NCBI RefSeq assembly: GCF_900110575.1
Contig: NZ_FOEF01000006.1
Coordinates: 367,765-431,764, forward strand
From: Amycolatopsis saalfeldensis
GTDB lineage: Bacteria > Actinomycetota > Actinomycetes > Mycobacteriales > Pseudonocardiaceae
Length of the DNA stretch: 64,000 nucleotides
Reading direction: 5' to 3'
Below, piece by piece: positions 1 to 9,616 of this stretch. Under the pieces are notes generated by a model. That model made no database searches and was not told the origin of the DNA. It saw only the letters and a program-made list of their open reading frames with translations. Position numbers and translations under genes: made by a program. Position 1 is the stretch's first letter. Each line of letters begins with the position of its first letter.

Positions 1-1007
1 GCGCGTCCGTGCGGAACTTCGGCCTGGTGTGGGTCGGTGGCCGGGCGGCGGGCGCCGAGCTGGCGACGGCGGTGCGGGCCCGGCGGCTGTGGGAGCGGAT
101 CGGCGAGCGGGTGCCGGGCCTCGGCTTCCGGGACAACGGCTCGCTCACTCTCGTCCGCACCGAGGCGGAGCTGGCCGTCGCCAGGGAGGTGGCGGCCAGT
201 CCGGACGCGGCGCGCGGGTTCAAGCTGCTCGACGCCGCGGAGACGCGGGAGCTGAACCCCGCGCTGCGCGGTGACTTCCTCGGCGCGCTGTGGTGCGACC
301 GCGACGCCGCGGTCGAGCCCCGCACCGCGCAGCCCGCCCTTCGCGCCGCGCTGACGGCGAGCGGCCGCTACACCTGGCGGCCCGGGCGCGAGGTCCGCAC
401 GCTGACCTCGACCGGCGTCGTCGATGACCACGGCGAGCGGCACGAGGGCGACGTGGTGCTGTTCTGCACCGGCGCGTGGCTCGGGGGCCTGGTCCGCGAG
501 GTCGCCGGTGAGCTGCCGGTCCGGCGGGTGCGGCTGCAGATGGCGCAGACCGAGCCGCTCGGCGAGCCGCTCACCACCAGCGTCGCCGACGCCGACAGCT
601 TCCGCTACTACCCGGCGTACCGCGGCCCCGCCCTCGACGGGCTCAACTCCGGCCAGCCGCAGGGCGAGATCCCCGCCGGCCACGCCATGCAGCTGCTGAT
701 GGTGCAGCGGCTCGACGGTTCGCTGACGATCGGCGACACGCACGAGTACACGCAGCCGTTCGGCTTCGACGTCGACGAGGATCCGTACGGCCACCTCGCC
801 GAGGTCGCCGGCGCGCTGCTCGGCCGCCCGCTGCCGCGGATCCGGCGCCGCTGGGCCGGCGTGTACGCCCAGGCCACCGACGCGGGCGCGATCGTGCACC
901 GGGAACGCCTGTCGGACAACGCTTTCCTGGTCACCGGCCCGGGCGGGCGGGGCATGACCTGCTCCCCGGCCATCGCCGAGGACACGGCCGCGGAGCTGGG
1001 CCTGTGA
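1..1007 (+). CDS. FAD-dependent oxidoreductase of phosphonate catabolism (5' end outside window)
   Basis: The reading frame is open from the first bases of the window. It reads ASVRNFG, an internal motif of this family, so the GTG at base 9 is not the true start, and the N-terminal FAD-binding GxGxxG is upstream of the window. The remaining part (about 335 residues) has the DAO-type substrate domain and a C-terminal TGPGGRGMT segment that contacts the flavin. It resembles the TIGR03364 clade, which is associated with phosphonatase-like hydrolases and proposed to oxidise an aminophosphonate related to 2-aminoethylphosphonate to an aldehyde. The stop overlaps the next gene by 4 bases (GTGA), so the two are probably translationally coupled. 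The family call is firm; the exact substrate is inferred. Confidence 0.85.
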   Translation, partial: ASVRNFGLVWVGGRAAGAELATAVRARRLWERIGERVPGLGFRDNGSLTLVRTEAELAVAREVAASPDAARGFKLLDAAETRELNPALRGDFLGALWCDRDAAVEPRTAQPALRAALTASGRYTWRPGREVRTLTSTGVVDDHGERHEGDVVLFCTGAWLGGLVREVAGELPVRRVRLQMAQTEPLGEPLTTSVADADSFRYYPAYRGPALDGLNSGQPQGEIPAGHAMQLLMVQRLDGSLTIGDTHEYTQPFGFDVDEDPYGHLAEVAGALLGRPLPRIRRRWAGVYAQATDAGAIVHRERLSDNAFLVTGPGGRGMTCSPAIAEDTAAELGL

Positions 1008-1672
1008 CCCCCGAGCTGGTGGTGCTGGACATGGCCGGCACCACGGTGGTGGACGACGGCCTGGTCGTGCGCGCCTTCACCGAGGCGATCGGCTCGGCCG
1101 GAGTGTCCGAAGAGGACGATCGTTTCCCGAAGATGCTGGCCTACGTCGAAGAGACGATGGGGCAGTCGAAGATCACCGTTTTCCGTGCTCTGCTGGGCGA
1201 AGAGACGGCCGCGCAGGAGGCGAACGCCGCGTTCGAGCGCGCGTACGCCCGGCTGGTCGCGGCGGGGGAGTGCACCCCGGTCGACGGCGCCGAGGACGTG
1301 ATCCGCGCGCTGCGTGCCGACGGCGTCAAGGTCGCCTTCGGCACCGGGTTCGCCCCGGCCACCCAGACTGCGATCCTCGACGCGCTGGGCTGGCGCGATC
1401 TCGCCGACCTCGCGCTCGCGCCGGGCGAAGGCGTCCGCGGCCGCCCGTTCCCCGACCTGGTCCTGGCCGCGGCGCTGCGGCTGGAGGTGTCCGACGTGCG
1501 GCGGATCGCCGTCGCCGGGGACACCCCGTCCGACGTCCGCTCCGGGCTCGCCGCCGGCGCGTCCGTGGTCGCGGGCGTGCTGACCGGCGCGGGCACCCGG
1601 GCCGGCCTCGAAGCCGCCGGCGCCACCCACGTCCTCGATTCCGTGCGTGACCTCCCCTCCCTGCTGCGTTAA
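1004..1672 (+). CDS. phosphonatase-like HAD hydrolase
   Basis: 222 residues, HAD superfamily, closest to phosphonoacetaldehyde hydrolase (PhnX) and the TIGR03351 clade. The N-terminal motif DMAGTT puts the nucleophile at D9 and an alanine at position +2 (A11), as in PhnX, instead of the second Asp of ordinary HAD phosphatases. The cap region has MGQSK (52-56), which lines up with the MGxxK motif carrying the Schiff-base lysine of PhnX, so C-P bond cleavage is plausible. The C-terminal AGDTPSDVRSG motif supplies the metal-binding aspartate. The GTG start is set by the 4-base overlap with the oxidoreductase. The two enzymes could act in sequence: aminophosphonate to phosphonoaldehyde, then aldehyde plus phosphate. 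Confidence 0.88.
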   Translation: MTPELVVLDMAGTTVVDDGLVVRAFTEAIGSAGVSEEDDRFPKMLAYVEETMGQSKITVFRALLGEETAAQEANAAFERAYARLVAAGECTPVDGAEDVIRALRADGVKVAFGTGFAPATQTAILDALGWRDLADLALAPGEGVRGRPFPDLVLAAALRLEVSDVRRIAVAGDTPSDVRSGLAAGASVVAGVLTGAGTRAGLEAAGATHVLDSVRDLPSLLR

Positions 1673-1685
1673 AGGAGCCAAGACC

Positions 1686-2719
1686 ATGAAGACCCCGAAT
1701 GCAGTGGCGTACGTCCTCGCCGCGGGCCTGCTCGGCCTGCTCGCCGCCTGCGGCGGGACCGGCGGCGGCGCGGCCGCGGACGGCAAGACCGTCACGGTGT
1801 ACACAGTGGACGGTCTGGAAGACTGGTACACCGCCCGGTTCGCCGAATTCAAGCAGCAGACCGGCATCACCGTGCAGGCCGTCACCGCCGGCTCCGGCGA
1901 AGTGGCCTCGCGCGTGGAGAAGGAAAAGAGCAACACGCAGGCCGACGTGCTGATCACCCTGCCGCCGTTCATCCAGCAGGTGGCGCAGCAGGGCCTGCTC
2001 GCCTCGTCCGCGCCGCAGGGCACCGGCCAGGTGCCGGCCGCGGAGAAGGACCCGCAGGGCCGCTACTTCGCCATGATGAACAACTACATCAGCTTCATCT
2101 ACAACCCGCAGCAGGCCAAGCCCGCGCCGAAGACCTGGAACGACCTGCTCGACCCGAAGTACCGCGGCAAGCTCCAGTACTCCACGCCCGGCGAGGCCGG
2201 GGACGGCACGGCCGTGCTGCTCCAGCTGCAGCACGTGTTCGGCGACCAGGGCGCGCTGGACTACCTGGGCAAGCTCCAGGCGAACAACGTAGGGCCGTCC
2301 TCGTCCACCGGCAAGCTGCAGCCGAAGGTGGCGAAGGGCGAGCTGCTGGTGGCCAACGGCGACGTGCAGATGAACCTGGCCGAGATCGGCAAGAGCGGCG
2401 GCTTCGACGTCTTCTTCCCGGCCGACGCCCAGGGCAAGCGCTCGACCTTCGCGATCCCGTACGAGGCCGGGCTGGTCACGAACGCCCCGCACGCGGACAA
2501 CGGGAAGAAGCTGCTGGACTTCCTGTTCTCGCCGGCGACCCAGGCCAAGGCGGCCGACGCCTTCGGCATCCCGGCCCGCGCCGACGTCAAGTCCACCGGT
2601 GCGAACGCGGACCGGATCAAGGCCACGATGACCGGCGTCGAGGTCTGGCAGCCGGACTGGACCACGGTGCTGGGCCGCCTCGATGCGGACCTGGCCGCCT
2701 ACAAGAAGGCCATCGGCCA

Positions 2720-2723
<4 letters not shown>
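1686..2723 (+). CDS. aminophosphonate ABC transporter substrate-binding lipoprotein
   Basis: 345 residues. The start at 1686 is chosen because AAAGGAG lies just upstream and it yields a short lipoprotein signal peptide ending in the lipobox LAAC. The mature protein is a type 2 periplasmic binding fold like the iron/2-aminoethylphosphonate class (opening TVYTVDGLEDWY; central hinge with YNPQQAKPAPKTWNDLL). It is anchored outside the membrane and delivers ligand to the permeases encoded downstream. Context with the two phosphonate enzymes favours 2-aminoethylphosphonate or a derivative over ferric iron, which related binding proteins carry. The stop overlaps the ATPase start by 4 bases. Confidence 0.85.
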
Positions 2724-3786
<1,063 letters not shown>

Positions 3787-3790
<4 letters not shown>

Positions 3791-4668
3791 CCGGCCTCGT
3801 CTTCGAAGCCGCCGCCCCGGCCCGCGCCGGACGCCGTCCCCAGCGCGTCCGGCGGGCCCGGCTGTGGTGGCTGCTCCCGCCGGTGGTCGTGCTGCTCGGC
3901 TTCTTCGGTTATCCGCTGGTGCTGGTCGCGGTGCAGTCGTTCACCTCGAAGTCCGGCGCGCTCACGCTTTCGGTGTGGGGCGACGTGCTGGGCTCGGCCG
4001 AATTCCGGGACGCGGCCTGGCAGACGGTGCTGCTCGCGCTGGGCTCGACGGCCGGCTGCCTGCTGCTCGGCACCTTCCTGGCGCTGGCGGTCGCGTTCGT
4101 GCCGTTCCCCGGCGCGCGGGCGCTGGCGCGGCTGGTCGACACGCTGCCGGCGTTCCCGTCGTTCCTCATCGCGCTCGCGTTCACCTTCCTCTACGGCAGC
4201 GCGGGGGTGTTCGGCGCCGGCGGCTTCCTGTACTCGCCGTGGGGCGTGCTGCTGGCCGAGGTCACCTTCTACACGCCGTTCGTGATGCGCCCGGCGCTCG
4301 CGGCGTTCGGCCAGGTGCCCGCCGCCCAGCTGGAAGTGGCGGCGAGCCTCGGCGCGCGGCCGGGCCGGGTGCTGCGCCAGGTGGTGCTTCCGGAGGCGCT
4401 GCCGTCACTCGCGTCCGGCGCCTGCCTGGTGCTGCTGCTGACCATGAACGAGTTCGGGATCGTGTTGTTCCTCGGCGCGAAGGGTGTCACGACGCTGCCG
4501 ATGCTGGTGTACGGCAAGGCGATCGTGACGTTCGACTTCCCGGCCGCGTCGGTGGTCGCGATGGTGGACGTGGTGCTGTCGCTGGTGTTGTACGCGGGTT
4601 ACCGGCGGGCTGCGGGAGCTATGGGTTCTGGGGGAGGGGGCGGCGGTGCTGCTGTGGACAAGGCGTAG
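3787..4668 (+). CDS. phosphonate ABC transporter permease (first)
   Basis: 293 residues. The GTG at 3787 overlaps the ATPase stop; a longer upstream reading frame exists but lies inside the ATPase gene. About six membrane segments follow a basic N-terminus. The EAA-type loop (EVAASLGARPGRVLRQVVLPEALP, given here only as EVAASLGA...LPEALP) docks the ATPase. It corresponds to the first of two separate permeases; some related systems fuse both into one chain. The 3' end overlaps the second permease by 23 bases. Confidence 0.88.
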
Positions 4669-5443
4669 CCGGGTTTTGCTGTGGCTGGTGGCCGGGGTGG
4701 TGTTCGCCGTCGTGGTGGCGGCGCCGCTGGTGATGATCGTGCTGGCGTCCTTCGCCGGGCACTGGACCGGCGTGCTGCCCGGCGGTTTCACCGCGTCGCA
4801 CTATGTCGACGCGCTGTCCGGCGACACCTTCGCGAGCCTTTCGGTGAGCGTGCAGACCGGCGTGATCGCGTCCGCCGCGGCCGTGCTGCTCGGCAGCTGG
4901 GCGGCGCTCGCGGCCGACGGCGCGCCGTCACGGGTGCGCCAGGCCGTCGGGACGCTGTTCCACCTGCCGATCGCGGTGCCGTCGGTGGTGCTGGGGCTGG
5001 CGCTGCTCGTGGCGTTCAGCCGGCCGCCGCTCGCGCTCAACGGCACGCGGTGGATCGTGCTGGCCGCGCACCTGATGTTGTTGCTGCCCTTCGCTTACAG
5101 CACGGTCTCGGCCGCCCTGTCCCGGGTGGACCCGCTGCTGGCGCAGGCTGCGGCCAGCCTCGGCGCGCGGCCGTCACGGGTGCTGCTGCGCGTCCGGATT
5201 CCGGTGCTGCTGCCCGCGATGTCCGCTTCGGCGAGCCTCGCGCTGGCGATGTCGATGGGGGAGCTGGGCGCCACGATGATGCTGTACCCGCCGGACTGGC
5301 GGACGCTCCCGGCCAGTGTCTTCGCGCTGACCGACCGCGGGCAGGTGTTCCTCGCGTCGGCGAGCACCGTCGTGTTGCTGGTGGTGACGCTGGCGGGAGT
5401 GGTGCTGCTGGGGCTCGTCCGCGGGCGTGGCTCAGCTCGGTGA
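4646..5443 (+). CDS. phosphonate ABC transporter permease (second)
   Basis: 265 residues with six predicted membrane helices and the BPD_transp_1 docking loop (QAAASLGARPSRVLL). The GTG at 4646 lies inside the preceding permease gene, as expected for tightly coupled subunits. It is the last gene of the phosphonate operon; the next gene starts 56 bases on and is unrelated in type. The two permeases form the membrane channel for the binding protein and ATPase. Confidence 0.87.
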   Translation: MLLWTRRSRVLLWLVAGVVFAVVVAAPLVMIVLASFAGHWTGVLPGGFTASHYVDALSGDTFASLSVSVQTGVIASAAAVLLGSWAALAADGAPSRVRQAVGTLFHLPIAVPSVVLGLALLVAFSRPPLALNGTRWIVLAAHLMLLLPFAYSTVSAALSRVDPLLAQAAASLGARPSRVLLRVRIPVLLPAMSASASLALAMSMGELGATMMLYPPDWRTLPASVFALTDRGQVFLASASTVVLLVVTLAGVVLLGLVRGRGSAR

Positions 5444-5499
5444 CGGAGATTCCGGGCCCCCGCGTGCAACCGTTGGGGCCCGGGTTCCGTCCGCTGTGT

Positions 5500-6018
5500 A
5501 TGCGGACAACGGTGAAAGTCCTGGGTGTGAGCGTTCTGCTGCTTTCTGTGGCGGCTTGTGGCGGGCAGTCCGGTTCGGGCGCCTCCGCACCGTCCACTTC
5601 GGCCCCGGTTTCCCCGGTGCCGGTTTCTTCGGCGCCGGGCTCGACGTCCCCGCCGCCGGTGCCGCTGCCCTCGCCGTCCGGGCCGCCCCAAAGCCGCCCG
5701 ACGCAGGGCGTGCCGCCGGGTGACACGGCGCCGGCCCCGGGCCAGGTCGACGCTTCGGCCCTGCCGCCGGGTTATCCCCACGACCTCACCCTCGCGCAGG
5801 GCGGCAAGGTCGTGGTGATCCAGGCCGAAGAGGGCGGCTGCGACAAGCTCGCCGCGCGCGCCGGTGAGCAGACAGCCCAGCAGGCCGTCGTGGTGGTCAC
5901 CGTGACGAAGGCCCCGCACGGCCAGATGTGCCCGATGCACATCAGGGACATCTCCCTGCCGGTCACGCTCGACCAGCCGCTCGGCGGCCGGAAACTGGTT
6001 CTGCGCCCCGGATCCTGA
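5500..6018 (+). CDS. secreted lipoprotein, paralogue 1
   Basis: 172 residues. The ATG at 5500 opens a lipoprotein signal with lipobox SVAAC followed by GG. Next comes a roughly 70-residue Pro/Ser/Thr-rich linker, then a compact C-terminal domain of about 80 residues with EEGGC and GQMC, whose two cysteines probably form a disulfide outside the cell. The downstream gene encodes a paralogue with the same layout. No known family was recognised, and the function is unknown. It could be a small binding or inhibitor-like lipoprotein, but nothing in the context decides this. Confidence 0.8.
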   Translation: MRTTVKVLGVSVLLLSVAACGGQSGSGASAPSTSAPVSPVPVSSAPGSTSPPPVPLPSPSGPPQSRPTQGVPPGDTAPAPGQVDASALPPGYPHDLTLAQGGKVVVIQAEEGGCDKLAARAGEQTAQQAVVVVTVTKAPHGQMCPMHIRDISLPVTLDQPLGGRKLVLRPGS

Positions 6019-6060
6019 TCACGTGCAACCCCCGGCGGCGGCGCTTCCGTCCTAGGTGGC

Positions 6061-6546
6061 ATGAGGCACTTGACGAAGCTGGTCGGCACGGGCCTGATCC
6101 TCTTGACGGTGACGGCCTGTGGCGGCCAGGAAACGATGGCCACCCACCCAGCGTCCGGGAACGACCCCGCGGCGCCGAGCAGCGCGACGACACCGCCCTC
6201 GCCCGGCGCGCCGGGCAAACCCCGGCTCGAACTCCCGCCGGGCAGCACACCGGTGCCGGCCGCGAAGGTCGACGCCGCCGCACTGCCCAAGGACTTCCCC
6301 CACCAGGTCTACACCGCGAACGGCGGCACGATCATCAACCTCCGCGCCGAAGAGGGCGGCTGCCAGCACGCCCTGGGCGAAGCGACGGAGCAGACCGCAC
6401 AGCACGTGGTCCTCGACCTGAGCGAGACCAAGGCGCAGACCGGGCAGATGTGCACGATGGACCTGCGGTACCCGTACATCTCGGTGGCCCTGGCGGCCCC
6501 GTTGGGCGACCGGACGGTGGTGCTGAAGCAGTCGCCGCCGCGCTGA
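6061..6546 (+). CDS. secreted lipoprotein, paralogue 2
   Basis: 161 residues, starting MRHLTK with lipobox TVTAC. It shares with its upstream neighbour the signal, a Pro-rich linker, and the C-terminal EEGGC...EQTAQ...GQMC pattern; the linker is shorter. The 42-base gap and shared orientation suggest co-transcription and origin by tandem duplication. The conserved cysteine pair argues for a disulfide-stabilised extracytoplasmic domain. Function unknown. Confidence 0.8.
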   Translation: MRHLTKLVGTGLILLTVTACGGQETMATHPASGNDPAAPSSATTPPSPGAPGKPRLELPPGSTPVPAAKVDAAALPKDFPHQVYTANGGTIINLRAEEGGCQHALGEATEQTAQHVVLDLSETKAQTGQMCTMDLRYPYISVALAAPLGDRTVVLKQSPPR

Positions 6547-6549
6547 CCC

Positions 6550-7031
6550 TGTGCGGTGGTGGCTGAGGCAGCCCGCCGGCGTGGCGATCTCGTGCGGTGG
6601 TGCCGGCCGGGGCCGCTGCCGCGCCGATCTTGCGCAGCGACGCTGGCTCAAGCCGCCGCCTGACCTCGCGCAGCGGTGCGGACCGAAGCCGCCGCCGTGG
6701 AGGCCTTCGGCGGTGGCGCTGGCTGAAGAAGCCGTCGTGCGAGGTTTCGCGCGGTGGTGCTGGCTCAAGCGGCTGCGGCCCGCGATGCCAGATCCCCGGC
6801 AGTGGAGCTGGCAGAAGCAGCCGCTGTCGCGCCGATTTCGCGCGGTGGCGCTGGCTGAACCAGCCGTCGTCGTGCGAGATTTCGCGCAGTGGTGGTGGCT
6901 GAGGCAGCCGTGTCCGTGTGGATCTCGGGCGGTGGTGCTGAATGAGGCAGCCGCAGCTGGACTTGTGCAGCGGTGCTGGCGCAAGCCGCCGCACTGATCT
7001 CGCGCGGCGGTGCGGACCGAAGCCGCCGCGT
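6550..7031 (+). repeat. array of 12 imperfect ~40-nt repeats
   Basis: This 480-base stretch without a convincing gene consists of about twelve diverged units of 36 to 48 bases, starting near 6550, 6591, 6631, 6667, 6708, 6748, 6796, 6839, 6883, 6926, 6964 and 7001. A unit begins with CGCGCGGTGG or a variant, continues with TGCTGGCTGAAGCAGCCG, and ends with GCGAGATTT-like bases. Many cores contain a small dyad, GGCTG...CAGCC. The fourth and last units are nearly identical over 27 bases. Unit lengths are not multiples of three, so open frames crossing the array are probably accidental. Confidence 0.75.
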
Positions 7032-7201
7032 TGACACCCCATAGCGGCCTCCGCGGCCGCCGGGCGACTCGAGTCGGGGGGGCCGCCCGGTGGCCGCGTG
7101 GGCGACCGGGGCCGCGGGCGGGGTTTTCCGCCATCGGTGTGGGAAATCTCCCCGCGGCCCATCCAGCGGGCCACCGCGTGCACCCCTTAACCTCGGCGCC
7201 C

Positions 7202-7639
7202 ATGGGAACACGCCAGGTTTCGCGTACCGCGGTGATCGCCGCCTCGCCCGAGCAGCTCTTCGACCTGCTCGCCGACCCCGCCAAGCACCCGCTGATCGAC
7301 GGCTCCGGCACGGTCCGCGCCAGCGGCGACGGCGGCCCGGACCGGCTCTCGCTCGGCGCGCGGTTCGGCATGGAGATGAAGATGGGCGCGTCGTACAAGA
7401 TCCAGAACACCGTGGTGGAGTTCGAGGAGAACCGCCTCATCGCCTGGCGGCACTTCATGGGCCACCGCTGGCGCTGGCTGCTCAAGCCCCTGGACGACGG
7501 CAAGACCGAAGTCACCGAAACCTTCGACTGGTCGACGGCGAAATCCCCCCTGGCCATCCGGCTCGCCGGATTCCCCCGGAAGAACACCCAGGGCATCGAG
7601 AAGACGCTCGAGCGGCTCGCCGGGATGTTCCCCGGCTGA
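7202..7639 (+). CDS. SRPBCC-family protein
   Basis: 145 residues. The N-terminus VSRTAVIAASPEQLFDLLAD is typical of the START/Bet v1-like polyketide cyclase/dehydrase fold, which forms a hydrophobic ligand cavity; the C-terminus has the long helix (IEKTLERLAGMF). The ATG at 7202 matches the expected start of this fold; the frame is open further upstream into the repeat array but without family sequence. The ligand cannot be inferred. It stands alone between the repeats and the MFS operon. Confidence 0.82.
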   Translation: MGTRQVSRTAVIAASPEQLFDLLADPAKHPLIDGSGTVRASGDGGPDRLSLGARFGMEMKMGASYKIQNTVVEFEENRLIAWRHFMGHRWRWLLKPLDDGKTEVTETFDWSTAKSPLAIRLAGFPRKNTQGIEKTLERLAGMFPG

Positions 7640-7708
7640 GCCCGAAGACACCCGCGGCGTCCGCTTTGCGCGTGACCTCGGCCGCCTTCGACCGGGGGCC
7701 CGGAAAGT

Positions 7709-7745
7709 TAGTTGTAGTCTGCTAAATGTTATAGCTCTACAACTA
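7709..7745 (+). promoter_or_regulatory. candidate MarR operator and promoter of the MFS exporter
   Basis: A perfect 9-bp inverted repeat, TAGTTGTAG (7709-7717) and CTACAACTA (7737-7745), with a 19-base spacer, sits 15 bases ahead of the exporter start. A possible promoter lies within it (TTAGTT at 7708-7713, TATAGC at 7730-7735, 16-base spacer). A repressor bound here would block transcription. The MarR protein encoded by the same operon is the obvious candidate ligand. Confidence 0.65.
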
Positions 7746-7759
7746 CTTCGGGGGGTGCC

Positions 7760-9205
7760 GTGCCGGAGCTGAGCCGTCGGCGGCGGCAGGCGGTGCTGGC
7801 CGTCTGCTGTATGAGCCTGTTCATCGTGGGGCTCGACAACACGATCGTGAACCTGGCGCTGCCGTCCATCCAGCGTGAGCTCGGCGCGTCCGTCTCGAGT
7901 CTGCAATGGACGATCGACGCCTACACGCTCGTGCTCGCCAGCCTCCTGATGCTGTCCGGTTCCACGGCCGACCGGCTCGGCCGCCGGCGGACGTTCCAGA
8001 CCGGGCTGGTGCTGTTCGGCCTCGGCTCGCTGCTGTGCGGCGTCGCGCCGAGCATCGGGCTGCTCATCGCTTTCCGCGCGGTGCAAGCGATCGGCGGCTC
8101 GATGCTCAACCCGGTGGCGATGTCGATCATCACCAACACCTTCACCGAACCGAAGGAGCGGGCACGCGCGATCGGCGTGTGGGGCGGCGTGGTCGGGCTG
8201 AGCATGGCCATCGGCCCGGTGGTCGGCGGCGCGCTGGTCGGCCCGTTCGGCTGGCGCTCGATCTTCTGGATCAACGTGCCGGTGGCGATCGCCGCCGTGG
8301 TGCTCACCGCCCTGCTGGTGCCCGAATCCCGCGCGCCGCGGCCGCGCCGGATCGACCCCGTGGGCCAGCTGCTCGTGATCGTGTTCCTGGCCGGTCTGAC
8401 GTACGGCATCATCGAAGGCCGCGAGGCGGGCTACGGCTCCCCGCGGATCCTGGGCGTGTTCGCGCTGGCGCTGCTCGCGGTGGTGGTGCTGGTGCCCTAC
8501 GAGAAACGGCGCCGGGATCCCTTGCTGGAGTTGAGGTTCTTCCGCAGCGTGCCGTTCTCCGGGGCGACCGTGATCGCGATCTCCGCGATGGCCGGCCTCG
8601 CCGGGTTCCTCTTCGTCAACTCGCTCTACCTGCAGGACGCCCGCGGGTACAGCGCGCTCCACGCGGGCCTGCTGACGCTGCCGATGGCCGCGATGACGGC
8701 GGTCTTCGCGCCGCTGTCCGGACGGCTGGTCGGCGCGCGGGGCGCCCGGCTGCCGCTGGTCGTCGCGGGGTCCGGCATCACGGTGGGCGCCGCGGGGCTG
8801 TCCTGGGCGACCCAGAGCACGTCCGTCTGGCCGCTGATGGCCTGTTACGTCGTCTTCGGCATCGGCTTCGGCCTGGTCAACGCGCCGATCACCAACGCGG
8901 CGGTGTCCGGCATGCCGCGCTCGCAGGCGGGCGTCGCGGCCGCGATCGCGTCGACGAGCCGTCAGGTCGGCGCGTCGTTCGGCGTCGCGGTGATCGGCAC
9001 GGTGGTCACCGCCCGGGTGCACGGCCCGTTCAGCACGGGGTTCGCGGCGGCCAGCTCGGTCGGCTGGTGGATCATCGCCGGCTGCGGGGCGGTGGTGCTG
9101 GTGCTCGGCCTGGTCACGACCAGCGGCTGGGCCCGCGCGTCCGCCGCCAGGGTGGCCGACGGGCTCGAGGACGAGCCCAGCCCCGGCCTGGTGCCCGCGC
9201 GATGA
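7760..9205 (+). CDS. MFS drug exporter, DHA2 (EmrB/QacA) type
   Basis: 481 residues, about 14 membrane helices. The N-terminus has LDNTIVNLALPSIQ (motif D1 of 14-helix drug exporters), then DRLGRRR (motif A) and a motif-C-like helix with GPVVGGALVG. Such proteins expel lipophilic drugs or metabolites using the proton gradient. The GTG at 7760 is preceded by a G-rich ribosome-binding region. The gene overlaps the following MarR gene by 4 bases (ATGA), so exporter and regulator are co-expressed and probably autoregulated through the upstream inverted repeat. Confidence 0.9.
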   Translation: MPELSRRRRQAVLAVCCMSLFIVGLDNTIVNLALPSIQRELGASVSSLQWTIDAYTLVLASLLMLSGSTADRLGRRRTFQTGLVLFGLGSLLCGVAPSIGLLIAFRAVQAIGGSMLNPVAMSIITNTFTEPKERARAIGVWGGVVGLSMAIGPVVGGALVGPFGWRSIFWINVPVAIAAVVLTALLVPESRAPRPRRIDPVGQLLVIVFLAGLTYGIIEGREAGYGSPRILGVFALALLAVVVLVPYEKRRRDPLLELRFFRSVPFSGATVIAISAMAGLAGFLFVNSLYLQDARGYSALHAGLLTLPMAAMTAVFAPLSGRLVGARGARLPLVVAGSGITVGAAGLSWATQSTSVWPLMACYVVFGIGFGLVNAPITNAAVSGMPRSQAGVAAAIASTSRQVGASFGVAVIGTVVTARVHGPFSTGFAAASSVGWWIIAGCGAVVLVLGLVTTSGWARASAARVADGLEDEPSPGLVPAR

Positions 9206-9615
9206 ACGGCGAGACGGCCGTGCGCGCCTGGGCCCGGATGCGTTCGCTGGTGCTGGACCAGCACGACCGCCGGCGCGAGGTCAGCGACGCGCTCGGCATG
9301 AGCTTCATCAAGGTCAAGGCCCTGTACCGGGTCGCCGAGCGGCCGATGACCATGCGCGAGCTGACCGAAACGCTCAACACCGACCGGCCGTACACCACGC
9401 TCGTGGTCGACGACCTGGTGCGCCGCGAGCTGGCGGTCCGCGAGCCGCACCCGGACGACCGCCGCAGCCGGGTCGTCACGCTCACCCCGGCGGGCCGGGA
9501 AGCCGCCGCGCTGGCCCTGCGGATCCTGGGTGAGCCGCCCGAGGCCGTGCTCGCGCTGCCGCCGGCCGACCTCGCGGCCCTCGACCGCATCCTGGCGCGG
9601 CTCACCCCCTCGTAG
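9202..9615 (+). CDS. MarR-family transcriptional regulator
   Basis: 137 residues, winged helix-turn-helix. The recognition region includes MTMRELTETLNTDRPYTTLV, and the wing carries PHPDDRRSRVVTLTPAGRE, the usual MarR signature (DxRxxxxxLT). It starts inside the exporter stop codon. It probably represses the exporter operon and releases DNA on binding an exported compound. The stop is 1 base from the convergently transcribed fumarase end. Confidence 0.9.
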   Translation: MNGETAVRAWARMRSLVLDQHDRRREVSDALGMSFIKVKALYRVAERPMTMRELTETLNTDRPYTTLVVDDLVRRELAVREPHPDDRRSRVVTLTPAGREAAALALRILGEPPEAVLALPPADLAALDRILARLTPS

Positions 9616-9616
9616 G

